59,388 nucleotides of DNA, from contig NZ_NNSR01000023.1 of NCBI RefSeq assembly GCF_002834225.1, positions 1-59,388 of the forward strand, in the 5' to 3' direction. The stretch comes from Ruminococcus bromii (lineage in GTDB: Bacteria; Bacillota; Clostridia; Oscillospirales; Acutalibacteraceae). The notes under the pieces are model-generated. The model ran no database searches, was not told where the DNA came from, and saw only the letters and a program-made list of their open reading frames with translations. Made by a program: the position numbers and the translations under genes. Of the stretch, positions 1 through 9,937 are shown piece by piece (position 1 is the stretch's first letter; every line of letters starts with the position of its first letter).

Positions 1-76
1 TGGTGGAGATAAGCGGGATCGAACCGCTGACCCCCTGCTTGCAAAGCAGGTGCTCTCCCAGCTGAGCTATACCCCC
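1..76 (-). tRNA. tRNA-Ala (anticodon TGC)
   Basis: The reverse complement folds as a standard cloverleaf with anticodon stem-loop arms around TTTGCAAA, a T-loop GTTCGATCC and an encoded 3' CCA at the very first bases of the window. It sits 113 bases downstream of 16S on the same strand, the usual place for tRNA-Ala in a 16S-23S spacer. The 23S gene would lie to the left of the window. Confidence 0.95.
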
Positions 77-91
77 GTATATCTCGGGCAG

Positions 92-114
92 GACCCTGAA
101 AATTAAACAACGAG
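92..114 (-). other. 3' arm of pre-16S processing stem
   Basis: This spacer segment between 16S and tRNA-Ala is complementary to the 16S leader at 1886-1908. In the transcript the two 23-nt arms pair at every position, 21 Watson-Crick pairs and two G-U wobbles. Such a stem bracketing 16S is the usual RNase III processing substrate; the enzyme assignment is inferred from known rRNA maturation. Confidence 0.75.
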
Positions 115-186
115 TTTTGAAAAGAAATCTTTCGTAATGCTGACCTTGGAATTTAAACCAGCTTGTTTCATCTGATTTGGTCTCCA

Positions 187-1719
<1,533 letters not shown>

Positions 1720-1985
1720 TTGTATCTCAACAGCCTTTCAGCTGTTCAAATCAATTTCAGAGCTTTAATCGCTCATTGACGAATATGTCACTGACTATAT
1801 CCGTAATTCCTGATGCTTTTTAGTGTACATCTCACTGTAATTCTTTGAGCTTTCCTCAAAGTCATTACGGGTTTCTTTACTATATCTCGTTGTTCAATTT
1901 TCAAGGTCCTATGTTCACTTTGCACAAGAAAAACTTGATTCTCTCTTTTGTTTTAAGAGGATTTGTTGTTTTCCTTCGCGGAACA
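1720..1985 (-). other. rRNA operon leader with 5' arm of pre-16S stem
   Basis: Transcribed leader between the rRNA promoter and 16S. It holds the 5' arm of the processing stem (1886-1908) and a local hairpin with arms CTTTGAG/CTCAAAG (1843-1861) nested in longer arms CCGTAAT/ATTACGG (1801-1870). No protein-coding sequence is supported here. Confidence 0.7.
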
Positions 1986-1991
1986 TTCTCT

Positions 1992-2019
1992 ATTATATAC
2001 CTTTTTCAAGAAAAGTCAA
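1992..2019 (-). promoter_or_regulatory. rRNA operon sigma-A promoter
   Basis: On the minus strand TTGACT (2014-2019) and TATAAT (1992-1997) are separated by 16 bases, about 270 bases upstream of 16S. The region further upstream (2020-2060) is very A/T rich with A/T tracts, as expected of an UP element at an rRNA promoter. Confidence 0.8.
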
Positions 2020-2152
2020 CCCCTTTTTCCAAAAAAAATCAATTTTTTTCAAAAAACTTTTTGCCTTGTGGATTTTCAAACAAAATTCTTCCTTTTACCA
2101 CAATATGTTGTGCGAACTGAAAATATATGATACTACGCTTCAAAAAAATCTA

Positions 2153-2181
2153 TTGTATTTTCTCTTTCAATAATATAAAAT
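2153..2181 (+). promoter_or_regulatory. sigma-A promoter for the zinc-ribbon membrane protein
   Basis: TTGTAT (2153-2158), 17-base spacer, TAAAAT (2176-2181), followed by a GGAGG ribosome-binding site and the ATG at 2215. Confidence 0.6.
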
Positions 2182-2214
2182 AAAAGTACAAATTAACATT
2201 TCGGAGGAAATTTT

Positions 2215-3363
2215 ATGAATTACCAAAACACATACTATCCTTTTCATCAGAACATTCGGATACTTAAAGGATTTTTTGCAAAACCGCTTACATTGATATG
2301 CGGAATCGTGTCGGGCATTGCTGCCTTGTTCGAAACGGTTAAGTTCAACTCCGGCTCGGGCGGTACAAATATTTCTGTATCCGCAGGTGCCGGAAGCTCT
2401 CTTTCTATTCTCCTGTGTATTGCACTGATTTTTCTTTTTGTTAAATCCCGTTCAAACGATCCGATGCCGTTCGGCGGTATGGTAACGCTCATAAAGGTAT
2501 ATGCTGTTATCGGAATTGTTGCAGCAAGCATTGCTGTGCTTGCATTGACAGGGTTTACCGTTTCCATCGGACTTTTTGTGCAAAACGCTTTCAGATACTT
2601 TATACCGTTTTTAATAATTATTGCCCCTATTATTCTGGTAACGCTTCTTCACTCTGTTGCTCTGCTTATGTGGTCCGGCTCAATCAAAAAAGGCGCTACA
2701 ACGGTTTATCTTTCCGACAGAGGTTCTGTTCTTCTTGGTGTAACTTCAATTCTTCTTGCAGTTATGAGTATTGCAACAACGGTTGCTATGGCTGTATTTA
2801 TAAATTCGTACGGTCAAGAGATTTCAGAGCTTCTTCGCAGCCTTGCTGACGAGTACCCGAGCTTTCACTACAATAATGCGTTTGAAGGCAATGCAGTCAT
2901 TAAGTCGATGTTCGTTTCCGCTGCCACAGTTATTACGATAATCAATTCGGTTCTGTCTGCTGTTTTTTACGGACTGTTCGCTGCTCTTGCAATTTCCTAT
3001 CATATGTATATTAAGAAATACACAATGGGTATAAATCTCGGTGCAGCTCAGGCTTATGAGCCTACAGCAGAGCAAAGCAATATTCCTGTGCCGCCTGTTG
3101 CCCCTGTAACAAATGAAATGCCGACAAACAACAGTCAGCCTGTTCAGCAGCCGATTGATTTTCAACCGAAGAGCGTTGATTTCGGTTCAATGGAAACACA
3201 TTCCGACAACATACCGAAAGCTGCTCAGTTTGAAAATCCGTACACACAGGCTGTTGCCGACGATGCAAGCGAAACTCCCGACGCGGTCATCTGTCCGAAT
3301 TGCCATACAAAATGCGGTTCCGGTATGAAATTCTGCGGCAACTGCGGAACAAGGCTCAGATAA
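2215..3363 (+). CDS. Membrane protein with C-terminal zinc ribbon
   Basis: A 382-residue protein of unknown function. The first two thirds hold several hydrophobic stretches (around residues 20-45, 60-80, 95-120, 125-155, 170-200 and 235-265), giving a polytopic membrane domain. A long polar, Pro/Gln/Asn-rich linker follows (about 280-355). The protein ends in a treble-clef type zinc ribbon with CPNC and CGNC pairs in the last 25 residues. This topology puts the ribbon most likely in the cytoplasm. Zinc ribbons at the end of membrane proteins are common in Ruminococcaceae and their role is generally not known. The start is well supported by GGAGG seven bases before ATG. It is a single gene between the divergent rRNA operon and a bidirectional terminator. 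Confidence 0.85.
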   Translation: MNYQNTYYPFHQNIRILKGFFAKPLTLICGIVSGIAALFETVKFNSGSGGTNISVSAGAGSSLSILLCIALIFLFVKSRSNDPMPFGGMVTLIKVYAVIGIVAASIAVLALTGFTVSIGLFVQNAFRYFIPFLIIIAPIILVTLLHSVALLMWSGSIKKGATTVYLSDRGSVLLGVTSILLAVMSIATTVAMAVFINSYGQEISELLRSLADEYPSFHYNNAFEGNAVIKSMFVSAATVITIINSVLSAVFYGLFAALAISYHMYIKKYTMGINLGAAQAYEPTAEQSNIPVPPVAPVTNEMPTNNSQPVQQPIDFQPKSVDFGSMETHSDNIPKAAQFENPYTQAVADDASETPDAVICPNCHTKCGSGMKFCGNCGTRLR

Positions 3364-3395
3364 AATCGCTATACATATTATATAGAAAAATAAGT

Positions 3396-3441
3396 GGCTG
3401 TGAAGAACTGAAGTTTAAGACTTCGTTCTTCACAGCCATTC
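3396..3441. terminator. Bidirectional terminator hairpin
   Basis: Thirteen-base arms GGCTGTGAAGAAC (3396-3408) and GTTCTTCACAGCC (3425-3437) with a T-containing tail on the plus side. It separates the membrane-protein gene from leuD, which converge here. Confidence 0.7.
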
Positions 3442-3478
3442 TGTCGTTTTGCCGTAAATTAAAATTGAAATCGGCAAA

Positions 3479-3958
3479 TTACATAATCGAGTTGATAAGA
3501 CCGCCTTTTTTGATAATGTTCTGAATGAACTCGGGGAACGGCTCAGCCTGATATGTTTTGCCTGTTGTTTCGTTGGTGATGACGCCTGTGTCAAAGTTTA
3601 CGGAAACCGTGTCGCCCTCTTTGATATCCTTTGCAGCCTCATCACATTCAAGAATCGGAAGACCGATGTTGATTGAGTTACGATAGAAAATTCTTGCAAA
3701 GGTTGATGCGATTACACATGAAATTCCGCTTGCCTTGATTGCGATTGGCGCGTGTTCACGGGAAGAACCGCAACCAAAGTTCTTTTCGGCAACCATAATG
3801 TCGCCCTCTTTAACCTTATTTACGAAATCTGCGTCAATGTCCTCCATGCAGTGAGCCGCAAGCTCCTTGTGAGATGCGGTGTTAAGGTAGCGAGCAGGGA
3901 TAATTACATCGGTATCCACATTGTCGCCGAACTTGTGTACAGTACCTTTTGCGTTCAT
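3479..3958 (-). CDS. leuD: 3-isopropylmalate dehydratase small subunit
   Basis: LeuD (159 residues) is the swivel-domain subunit of isopropylmalate isomerase, converting 2- to 3-isopropylmalate in leucine synthesis. The N-terminal [15 protein letters not shown] motif and the [13 protein letters not shown] motif near residue 62-74 are the family's substrate-loop signatures. Length is normal for the short, stand-alone LeuD of bacteria and archaea. An AGGTAA ribosome-binding site precedes the ATG. It follows leuC by 19 bases on the same strand, so the two subunits are co-transcribed. leuA and leuB are not in the window. The short LeuD type can also act as homoaconitase/citramalate isomerase subunit in some lineages; leucine synthesis is the likelier role. 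Confidence 0.93.
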   Translation of the reverse strand: MNAKGTVHKFGDNVDTDVIIPARYLNTASHKELAAHCMEDIDADFVNKVKEGDIMVAEKNFGCGSSREHAPIAIKASGISCVIASTFARIFYRNSINIGLPILECDEAAKDIKEGDTVSVNFDTGVITNETTGKTYQAEPFPEFIQNIIKKGGLINSIM

Positions 3959-3977
3959 TGTTTGTTACCTGCCTTTC

Positions 3978-5243
3978 TTATACCTTTTCGGGGTCAATGA
4001 TGTAGCCTGCGACAGCACTTGCGGCGGCAACAGCCGGACTTGCAAGATAAACTTCGCTGTCAACATGACCCATTCTGCCGACAAAGTTACGGTTGGTTGT
4101 TGAAATTGCTCTTTCGCCTGCGGCAAGAATACCCATATGACCGCCAAGACACGGACCGCAGGTCGGTGTTGAAACAACTGCGCCTGCCTCAATGAAGATA
4201 TCAAAAAGGCCTTCGTGCATAGCGTCAAGCCAAATCTGCTGTGTGCCGGGGAAGATGATGCAACGAACATTCTTTGCAATCTTCTTGCCCTTGAGAATGT
4301 TTGCGGCGGCACGCAGGTCTGAAATTCTGCCGTTTGTGCATGAACCGATTACGCACTGGTCAATCTTAACTTCTTTTTCGCCGATTTCATCAACTGTTCT
4401 TGTATTTTCAGGAAGATGCGGAAATGCAACTGTGGGACGGAGAGTTGAAAGGTCGATTGTGTACTCCTCGTCATAAACAGCGTCCTCGTCTGCCGTGTAT
4501 TCGACAGGAGCACCCTGATATCTGCCGTTGCAGTATTCACGGGTGATGTCGTCAACAGGGAAAATACCGTTCTTTGCGCCTGCCTCAATTGCCATGTTTG
4601 CAATGCAAAGTCTGTCGTCAATGTTGAGGTATTTAAGACCTTCGCCTGTAAATTCCATTGACTTGTAAAGTGCGCCGTCAACACCGATTTTGCCGATGAT
4701 GTGGAGAATAACATCCTTACCGCTTACAAAACCCTGTGGCTTGCCTACGATGTTGAATTTGATAGCTGACGGAACCTTGAACCAAGCCTTACCGCTGATC
4801 ATGCCGGCAGCCATATCCGTTGAGCCGACGCCTGTTGAGAATGCGCCGAGTGCGCCGTATGTGCAGGTGTGTGAGTCAGCACCGATGCAGAGACAACCCG
4901 GTCCTACAAGTCCCTGTTCGGGGAGAAGTGCGTGTTCAATGCCCATCTGACCTACATCTCTGTAGTTTTTGATATCATATTTGTCTGCAAATGTGCGAAC
5001 CTGTTTAACCTGTGTGGCTGCCTTAATATCTTTATTAGGTGTAAAGTGGTCCATAATCATTGCGATTTTTGTGTTGTCAAATACTGAGGTAGCACCGTTT
5101 TCCTCAAAAACATTGATGGCTACGGGAGATGTTACATCGTTACCGAGAACCATATCAAGCTTTGCCTCAATAAGCTGACCTGCCTTGACTTCGCTGAGTC
5201 CTGCGTGAGCCGCAAGAATCTTCTGTGACATAGTCATACCCAT
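3978..5243 (-). CDS. leuC: 3-isopropylmalate dehydratase large subunit
   Basis: LeuC (421 residues) is the aconitase-family catalytic subunit that carries a [4Fe-4S] cluster. The three cluster cysteines are visible: C302 in GSCTNGR, and C362 and C365 in TCGPCLGG. The [13 protein letters not shown] motif (about 121-133) is also typical. Length matches the 420-residue class that pairs with short LeuD. The ATG is preceded by AAAGGAG. leuC is the first gene of the leuCD unit and is divergent from a Crp/Fnr regulator; the probable operator at 5297-5314 lies between them, so leuCD may be under that regulator. No T-box leader is seen in the short upstream region. Confidence 0.95.
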   Translation of the reverse strand: MGMTMSQKILAAHAGLSEVKAGQLIEAKLDMVLGNDVTSPVAINVFEENGATSVFDNTKIAMIMDHFTPNKDIKAATQVKQVRTFADKYDIKNYRDVGQMGIEHALLPEQGLVGPGCLCIGADSHTCTYGALGAFSTGVGSTDMAAGMISGKAWFKVPSAIKFNIVGKPQGFVSGKDVILHIIGKIGVDGALYKSMEFTGEGLKYLNIDDRLCIANMAIEAGAKNGIFPVDDITREYCNGRYQGAPVEYTADEDAVYDEEYTIDLSTLRPTVAFPHLPENTRTVDEIGEKEVKIDQCVIGSCTNGRISDLRAAANILKGKKIAKNVRCIIFPGTQQIWLDAMHEGLFDIFIEAGAVVSTPTCGPCLGGHMGILAAGERAISTTNRNFVGRMGHVDSEVYLASPAVAAASAVAGYIIDPEKV

Positions 5244-5296
5244 AATAAATCACTCCTTTTCTTTAAGTTAATTATTGCATACACCTTGCAAAAAGA

Positions 5297-5314
5297 TTGT
5301 AAACTATGTTACAA
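5297..5314. promoter_or_regulatory. Probable Crp/Fnr-family operator
   Basis: Perfect inverted repeat TTGTAA-N6-TTACAA in the leuC/crp divergent region. The geometry TGTAA-N6-TTACA is that of Crp-family sites (TGTGA-N6-TCACA in E. coli CRP) with A for G at the fourth position. It overlaps a plus-strand promoter candidate (TTGCAA, 18-base spacer, TACAAT), which fits autoregulation of the adjacent gene. Confidence 0.6.
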
Positions 5315-5349
5315 TTAAGGAAATTATTACCGATAGACGGGGGTAAGTT

Positions 5350-6003
5350 ATGGAACAAAGGGTAAATGCTTACGGACACACAAACAGTGCTGTTCACGAA
5401 AATATGCAGTCGCTGATTGAGCAGTCGGGAAGCGTGAGAAAATACGCAAAAGATGAGATAATCTATCTTCAGGGCGACACGGCGCAAAGCTTTTGCTACA
5501 TTAAAAAAGGCAGTGTAAAGGTGTATATGAACTCCGTTGACGGCAACGAAAAAACTCTCAACACGGCAAGACGCGGCGAGATTATCGGCGAGGGTGCTTT
5601 CTTTGACAAAAAGCCGAGGGTCAGCTCCGCAAAGGCGGTTACAGGCACAGAGGTTATAATGATTGACAAAAAGCGATTGACCGACATTATCGCACAGCAC
5701 CCGACGCTTGCGTTTGAATTGCTTGAAATTCTTGCCAACAGAATAAGACTTTTGTCGTCACAGCTTGACTCGATGACCTTTATGCAGGCGGACGCACGCA
5801 TTGCCGGACTGTTGCTTGAAAGCGAACATAACGGTTCTGTTGCAATTACACATGAAGAAATTGCCAACACGGTAGGTGTATCAAGGGTTACGGTCAGCAA
5901 AGCCTTGAGCAGATTTGCAAAGGCAGGGTGCATTTCTACCGAATATCGAAGAATACTTATAAAGAGCAGAGAACTGTTAAAAAAAATTGTGCAGGGAGAT
6001 TGA
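5350..6003 (+). CDS. Crp/Fnr-family transcriptional regulator
   Basis: A 217-residue regulator with an N-terminal cyclic-nucleotide-binding-like beta barrel (about 25-115), a dimerisation helix (about 118-145) and a C-terminal winged helix-turn-helix (about 148-212). The recognition helix reads GVSRVTVSKALSRF (176-189). E. coli CRP has Arg-Glu at R180/E181; here the Glu position is Val180. There is no N-terminal cysteine cluster of the FNR type, so direct Fe-S oxygen sensing is not supported. The effector is unknown. Start ATG has GGGGGT upstream. It is divergent from leuC with about 106 bases between them, containing a palindrome that is probably its own operator. Confidence 0.9.
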   Translation: MEQRVNAYGHTNSAVHENMQSLIEQSGSVRKYAKDEIIYLQGDTAQSFCYIKKGSVKVYMNSVDGNEKTLNTARRGEIIGEGAFFDKKPRVSSAKAVTGTEVIMIDKKRLTDIIAQHPTLAFELLEILANRIRLLSSQLDSMTFMQADARIAGLLLESEHNGSVAITHEEIANTVGVSRVTVSKALSRFAKAGCISTEYRRILIKSRELLKKIVQGD

Positions 6004-6090
6004 TTATTTATTTACAAAACGAATTAAATAGGTTAGAATGTTGATAGAATCTGTTGCGGATTTTACATATATATGTAAGGGGGAGTATTT

Positions 6091-7005
6091 ATGAAAAAAA
6101 TAATGCCGATTTTGGCAATGCTGATAATAGTTCCGTTTGTATTGTGTTCGTGCTTTGCAAAACAGGTAGAGAGTATGTCACTCAGTTACGAAGAGCTTGA
6201 GCTTCATGTGGGAGATACAAAACATATTTCTGTTACAATCAAGCCCGACGGGGCGGATGCCGGCACAATCAATTGGTCAACATCAGACAGCAAAATTGTA
6301 ACCGTTGACGACGGAACGGTTACAGGCAAGGCAAAAGGAACGGCAGTTGTAACCGCAGAGAGTGAAAGCGGTCTTAAAAGGGTGTGTAATGTGACAATCC
6401 TTGACAAAGAGATTGAAGGCATTACCGTAAGCGAAAGTTCAACCTCCGTTAAAAAGGGCAGCAAAATTCAGCTTGAGGCAAAGGTGAAGCCTGTTGATGC
6501 GCCGTCGGACAACATTGTGTGGTCTTCGTCAGACCCTGAAACCGCAAGTGTTGACAACAACGGAATGGTACTCGGCGAAAATGAGGGCGTTGCAATAATC
6601 ACTTGCGAAACGGAAAACGGAAAGAAGGCTACATGCACGGTTACCGTTAAAGATACAGAAAAGAAAACCACCGTGCCTTCAACGGAAGCTCCGACGCAGG
6701 CGGTAAAGCAGGAAAGCCGTGACCGTTATCCCACAGCCCGTTATTACAACTATGACAACGATTTTATTTTGCCTGATTCATCAATCAGAAAGCTGAACGC
6801 CAACGAGGTTATGGGACTTGGTTCAGAGCTTGCTCAGGATGCAATCAACGAAATCTATGCCCGTCACGGATATGTTTTTAAAACAAAATCAATTCAGAAA
6901 TACTATGAGAGCCAAAGCTGGTATCATGAAAACTATTATTTCAGCGAAAGCGACCTTTCGGAGATTGAGACATATAATATAGGCTTGCTCCGCAAATACA
7001 ACTGA
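6091..7005 (+). CDS. Lipoprotein with two Ig-like (Big2) domains and a YARHG domain
   Basis: Secreted, lipid-anchored surface protein of 304 residues. A signal peptide ends in a lipobox (LCSC, cysteine about residue 21). Two bacterial Ig-like group 2 repeats follow, about 28-110 and 112-190, each with the characteristic W-S-S/T-S-D and G-x-A-x-I/V-T pattern. A Thr/Pro linker leads to a C-terminal YARHG domain (NEIYARHGYVF near 250-260), a small extracellular domain often found in Firmicute surface proteins. Function is not established; adhesion or wall interaction is a guess from the domains. GGGGGAG precedes the ATG. The downstream esterase starts 14 bases after the stop, so the two are probably co-transcribed. 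Confidence 0.85.
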   Translation: MKKIMPILAMLIIVPFVLCSCFAKQVESMSLSYEELELHVGDTKHISVTIKPDGADAGTINWSTSDSKIVTVDDGTVTGKAKGTAVVTAESESGLKRVCNVTILDKEIEGITVSESSTSVKKGSKIQLEAKVKPVDAPSDNIVWSSSDPETASVDNNGMVLGENEGVAIITCETENGKKATCTVTVKDTEKKTTVPSTEAPTQAVKQESRDRYPTARYYNYDNDFILPDSSIRKLNANEVMGLGSELAQDAINEIYARHGYVFKTKSIQKYYESQSWYHENYYFSESDLSEIETYNIGLLRKYN

Positions 7006-7019
7006 TAAGGGATAATATT

Positions 7020-7868
7020 ATGAAGCTTGAAATGAATCTTAAAATTGAAAAGCCGAGATATTTTACCGTATCCGACATAACCTATGCACAGGTTGACGCA
7101 TGGTTCGGACACACCACAAGAGACTTGAAACTCGACTTGATTTATCCAAAATTAAAAAACAAAAAATCCCCGTGTATTGTGTGGTTTTGCGGTGGCGGTT
7201 GGATAAGACTGGATAAATCTGCCCATTTTGCTTATCTTGCAAAGTTGGCACTCGAGGGCTTTGCAGTTGCAAGTGTTGAATATCGCACAAGCAATGAAGG
7301 GGCATATCCGATGCCGTTGGAGGATGTAAAAGCGGCTATTCGCTACATCAAGGCTCACGCAGACCGTTATAATATAGATGAAAACAAAATCGGTGTTGCA
7401 GGCGAATCCGCAGGAGGCTATCTTGCTGCCATGTGCGCTTTAGATAATGATAAGGCTCTTGATGTCGGAAATTATCTTGACTGTTCAAGCGAGGTACAGG
7501 CTTGCTGTGCCTTTTATCCGCCGACTGATGTTTCGGCATTTCCATATGAATCGCCGTTAACTTCGGCGGCAAGTATGGAGTCGCTCATGCTCGGAATGAA
7601 TGTTGCACTCAATAAGGAAAAGGCAATGAAGTGTTGTCCCGTTTCGTATGTAACCCCGTCAGCACCGCCGTTTATGATTTTTCACGGAACAGACGATTCC
7701 ACCGTTCCTTTTTCGCAAAGTGCCGAATTGCACGATTTGCTTGAGAAAAACGGTTGCGATGTCACATTGGTTGCAATTAACGGAGCGGAACACGCCGACA
7801 TATTTTTTGCACAGGAAAAGCTGTGGGATATGGTGGCGAAATTTTTCAATGATAAACTTTATCAATAA
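7020..7868 (+). CDS. Alpha/beta-hydrolase, esterase/lipase family
   Basis: Cytoplasmic alpha/beta-hydrolase of the BD-FAE/HSL-like esterase group, 282 residues, no signal peptide. The nucleophile elbow GESAGG places the serine at about 130. The acid is in HGTDDSTVPF (D225 or D226) and the histidine in GAEHAD (about 258). The oxyanion motif, HGGGW in most relatives, reads CGGGW at 57-61. The substrate cannot be read from sequence; acetylated sugars or small esters are typical for the group. It follows the lipoprotein gene closely and ends at a bidirectional terminator. Confidence 0.85.
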   Translation: MKLEMNLKIEKPRYFTVSDITYAQVDAWFGHTTRDLKLDLIYPKLKNKKSPCIVWFCGGGWIRLDKSAHFAYLAKLALEGFAVASVEYRTSNEGAYPMPLEDVKAAIRYIKAHADRYNIDENKIGVAGESAGGYLAAMCALDNDKALDVGNYLDCSSEVQACCAFYPPTDVSAFPYESPLTSAASMESLMLGMNVALNKEKAMKCCPVSYVTPSAPPFMIFHGTDDSTVPFSQSAELHDLLEKNGCDVTLVAINGAEHADIFFAQEKLWDMVAKFFNDKLYQ

Positions 7869-7890
7869 GAAACGGCTGTATGCCGTATGC

Positions 7891-7930
7891 AAAAAGGCTC
7901 AGAACCTGTACAAAGTTCTGAGCCTTTAAA
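7891..7930. terminator. Bidirectional terminator
   Basis: Arms AAAGGCTCAGAAC (7893-7905) and GTTCTGAGCCTTT (7915-7927) flanked by A-rich and T-containing tails on both sides. It separates the esterase gene and the convergent AraC gene. Confidence 0.85.
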
Positions 7931-7933
7931 ATT

Positions 7934-8770
7934 TTATCTGTTGAGAAGCTTCTTTTTATACTGCGCCGGTGTACGTCCGTATACCTTCTTGCACTGTGTA
8001 ATGAACGACTTTACATTTGCAAAACCGTTTTCAAGTGCAGCGGCAGAAACGGTTGAATTTTTGTCAAGCATATCGTTGATTGCATTTTCAAGACGAAGGT
8101 TTGCAAGATATTCCGAAAAACTGACTCTGGTGATGCTTTTGAAATACTTTGAAAAATATGACGGTGAAAGATTGACTACCGATGAAATCTCGTTAAGCGG
8201 AATCTCTCGCTTGTAGTTTTCATTTATATATGCGATTGCTGTCTTAGCATACGAAAAATCCCTGCGCGGGATAATCGGATTGTTGCTTGCTCTCTTAAAG
8301 CAGGTGCAATGCTTCAAAAGCAGGTAATAAATCTTGTTGACATGGGCAATCTGAAGCAGAGTGCTGTACTCGTCATTTTTGTTTGTATCCGCAATTTCAT
8401 CAAGAACATCTATAAGCTCCTGCTTTGTTTCGGGAGATATCGAAACATCGAATATAATGCTGTCAATCGACTTGCAAAACATTCGCATATATTCAAACGA
8501 AAGCTGAATACATACAAGACGCACTCTTGTTCCTGCCACAGGGCGAACAAGGTGAACATCTTCGCTGTTGAAGAGGATAAAATCCCCCTCGTTTACAATG
8601 GTTGTTTCACCGTTTCTCGGACATTCCGCCTGACCTTCGATAACATAAACAAGCTCAGGCTCTCTGTGCCAATGCAGCTCGGTTTTATGTGTTTCCGAAG
8701 AAAGGTTAAGATACATGACCTTGGCAGGTGTGTTTTGGTCATAATTTATTATTTCGTACTTATAATTCAA
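7934..8770 (-). CDS. AraC-family regulator with cupin sensor domain
   Basis: A 278-residue regulator with an N-terminal cupin/AraC-binding domain (about 20-110, with HWHREPELVYVIEG near 33-46) and two C-terminal helix-turn-helix units (about 185-275). The second has the family signature ending in GRTPAQYKKK. Proteins of this build usually sense a sugar or glycoside and control a nearby catabolic operon, but no sugar genes lie next to it. The first codon is TTG (8768-8770), supported by GGAG about eight bases upstream; no ATG nearby fits better. It is divergent from a second AraC gene across a 137-base gap. Confidence 0.88.
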   Translation of the reverse strand: MNYKYEIINYDQNTPAKVMYLNLSSETHKTELHWHREPELVYVIEGQAECPRNGETTIVNEGDFILFNSEDVHLVRPVAGTRVRLVCIQLSFEYMRMFCKSIDSIIFDVSISPETKQELIDVLDEIADTNKNDEYSTLLQIAHVNKIYYLLLKHCTCFKRASNNPIIPRRDFSYAKTAIAYINENYKREIPLNEISSVVNLSPSYFSKYFKSITRVSFSEYLANLRLENAINDMLDKNSTVSAAALENGFANVKSFITQCKKVYGRTPAQYKKKLLNR

Positions 8771-8793
8771 TATGTTTCACTCCGAATTTCCTG

Positions 8794-8822
8794 TTGTCAA
8801 AAATGTGAAATTGTTGTATAAT
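8794..8822 (+). promoter_or_regulatory. Sigma-A promoter for second AraC gene
   Basis: TTGTCA (8794-8799), 17-base spacer, TATAAT (8817-8822); the GTG start follows at 8908. Confidence 0.65.
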
Positions 8823-8907
8823 AACATAATTATAACGCGAAGATGTTCGAAAATCTATATAAATATGTTATGCAATTATGGACAAATGTTGTATTTGAGG
8901 TGGTTTT

Positions 8908-9720
8908 GTGAAAAAAAGCGACAATTATAAGGCACTGTCAAATATATGCGTTTCAAGCGGTAGGCGATTTTCAAAGGACAGCTTTGAAATTGAGCCTGCA
9001 ATGCGCGAAACCTATGTGATAATCCTTGTGACGGCAGGCAAGGGAATTTTTATTATTGACGGTGTAAAATATCCTGTGAAAAGAGGAAATTCCGTAATGC
9101 TTTTTCCGTTTACAAGCGTAAAAATCGTTGCTTATCCGAACAATATTTTTGAGTACAAATGGGTTGAAATTACGGGATTTGAAATAGCCGTAATGATAAG
9201 CCGCACCAATTTTTCAAAAAACCGTCCCATTGCTCCCGAACTGCCTGTTGATAATTTTCTTCAATATTTTGATGTCAGCGATTCATCAAGCGAAACTGCC
9301 TATTCGATCTGCCGAACCAACGGCAAGGTGCTGATATTACTGTCGTACTATCTGCAGTATTATCCGAGCCGAAAATCAACCGAAACAAATTATGTTATGC
9401 AGGCAAGAGATTATATAGACAGAAAATTTCGTGAAACAGACTGCACCGTAAAAAGCGTTGCCGAAAAAATTCAGATTGACCGCACCTATCTTTACCGCCT
9501 TTTTAAGGAAGAAACAGGCACATCGGTAATCGGGTACATAAATCAATGCCGAATAAGAAGAGCCTGCACTATGCTCAGCAGCACTACGGCTCAGGTTAAA
9601 GATGTCGCTCTGTCAGTGGGATTTTCCGACCAGCTATACTTTTCAAAGGTGTTCAAAAAAATCAACGGCATTACCCCTACAGAATACCGTAAAAAGCATT
9701 TAAGCGATAATGTTGATTGA
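8908..9720 (+). CDS. AraC-family transcriptional regulator
   Basis: A 270-residue AraC-type regulator. The N-terminal half (about 15-140) is an AraC-type effector domain with the pattern of GKGIFIIDGVKYPVKRGN near residues 46-63. The C-terminal half (about 165-265) holds two helix-turn-helix motifs, the second closing with SDQLYFSKVFKKINGITPTEYRKK-like spacing that is diagnostic of the family. The start is GTG at 8908 with GAGGTGG just upstream. The ligand is not predictable. It is divergent from another AraC gene whose sensor domain is different, so the pair is not a recent duplication. Confidence 0.88.
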   Translation: MKKSDNYKALSNICVSSGRRFSKDSFEIEPAMRETYVIILVTAGKGIFIIDGVKYPVKRGNSVMLFPFTSVKIVAYPNNIFEYKWVEITGFEIAVMISRTNFSKNRPIAPELPVDNFLQYFDVSDSSSETAYSICRTNGKVLILLSYYLQYYPSRKSTETNYVMQARDYIDRKFRETDCTVKSVAEKIQIDRTYLYRLFKEETGTSVIGYINQCRIRRACTMLSSTTAQVKDVALSVGFSDQLYFSKVFKKINGITPTEYRKKHLSDNVD

Positions 9721-9730
9721 ACAAGAAGCT

Positions 9731-9750
9731 TTTTGCCGATTGCGGCAAAA
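9731..9750 (+). terminator. Short hairpin after AraC gene
   Basis: Arms TTTTGCCG and CGGCAAAA with a four-base loop, 10 bases past the stop codon; a T-rich run (ATAATTTTTTG) follows after about 15 bases. Plausible weak terminator. Confidence 0.45.
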
Positions 9751-9892
9751 TATATGTGTAATAATTTTTTGTGTATCATATATGGTATGCGTTATCTTTA
9801 AAGAAAGTGGGGGCGTTTATGTTCTCGCTTTCTTTGCGTTATGAGTATTAAAAATGCCTGTTTTGCCTGCTGTTTTTCTCTATGCAAATACA

Positions 9893-9937
9893 GTTACAAA
9901 ACGGTTACAAAGTGGTAACGAAACGGTAAAAGTGAAT
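9893..9937. promoter_or_regulatory. 11-bp iterons resembling a WalR box
   Basis: Four units in exact 11-base register: TTACAAAACGG (9894-9904), TTACAAAGTGG (9905-9915), TAACGAAACGG (9916-9926) and a weaker TAAAAGTGAAT. The first two form GTTACA-N5-GTTACA, which on the other strand reads TGTAAC-N5-TGTAAC and fits the WalR/YycF consensus TGTWAH-N5-TGTWAH. The next gene encodes a 3D-domain wall protein, a known kind of WalR target. The site is about 120 bases upstream of the promoter at 10061. Confidence 0.55.

Noticed and set aside
1845..2120. A 91-codon frame rich in Phe in the rRNA leader and promoter region
   Set aside because: It overlaps the rRNA promoter and leader and has no ribosome-binding site.
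5244..5349. T-box leader upstream of leuC
   Set aside because: The region is about 100 bases long and has no T-box sequence or specifier stem.
5496..5933. A 145-codon antisense frame within the Crp/Fnr gene
   Set aside because: Shadow of the real gene in another frame; no start signals.
8309..8821. A 170-codon frame opposite to the first AraC gene
   Set aside because: Antisense shadow; the AraC protein on the other strand has clear domains.
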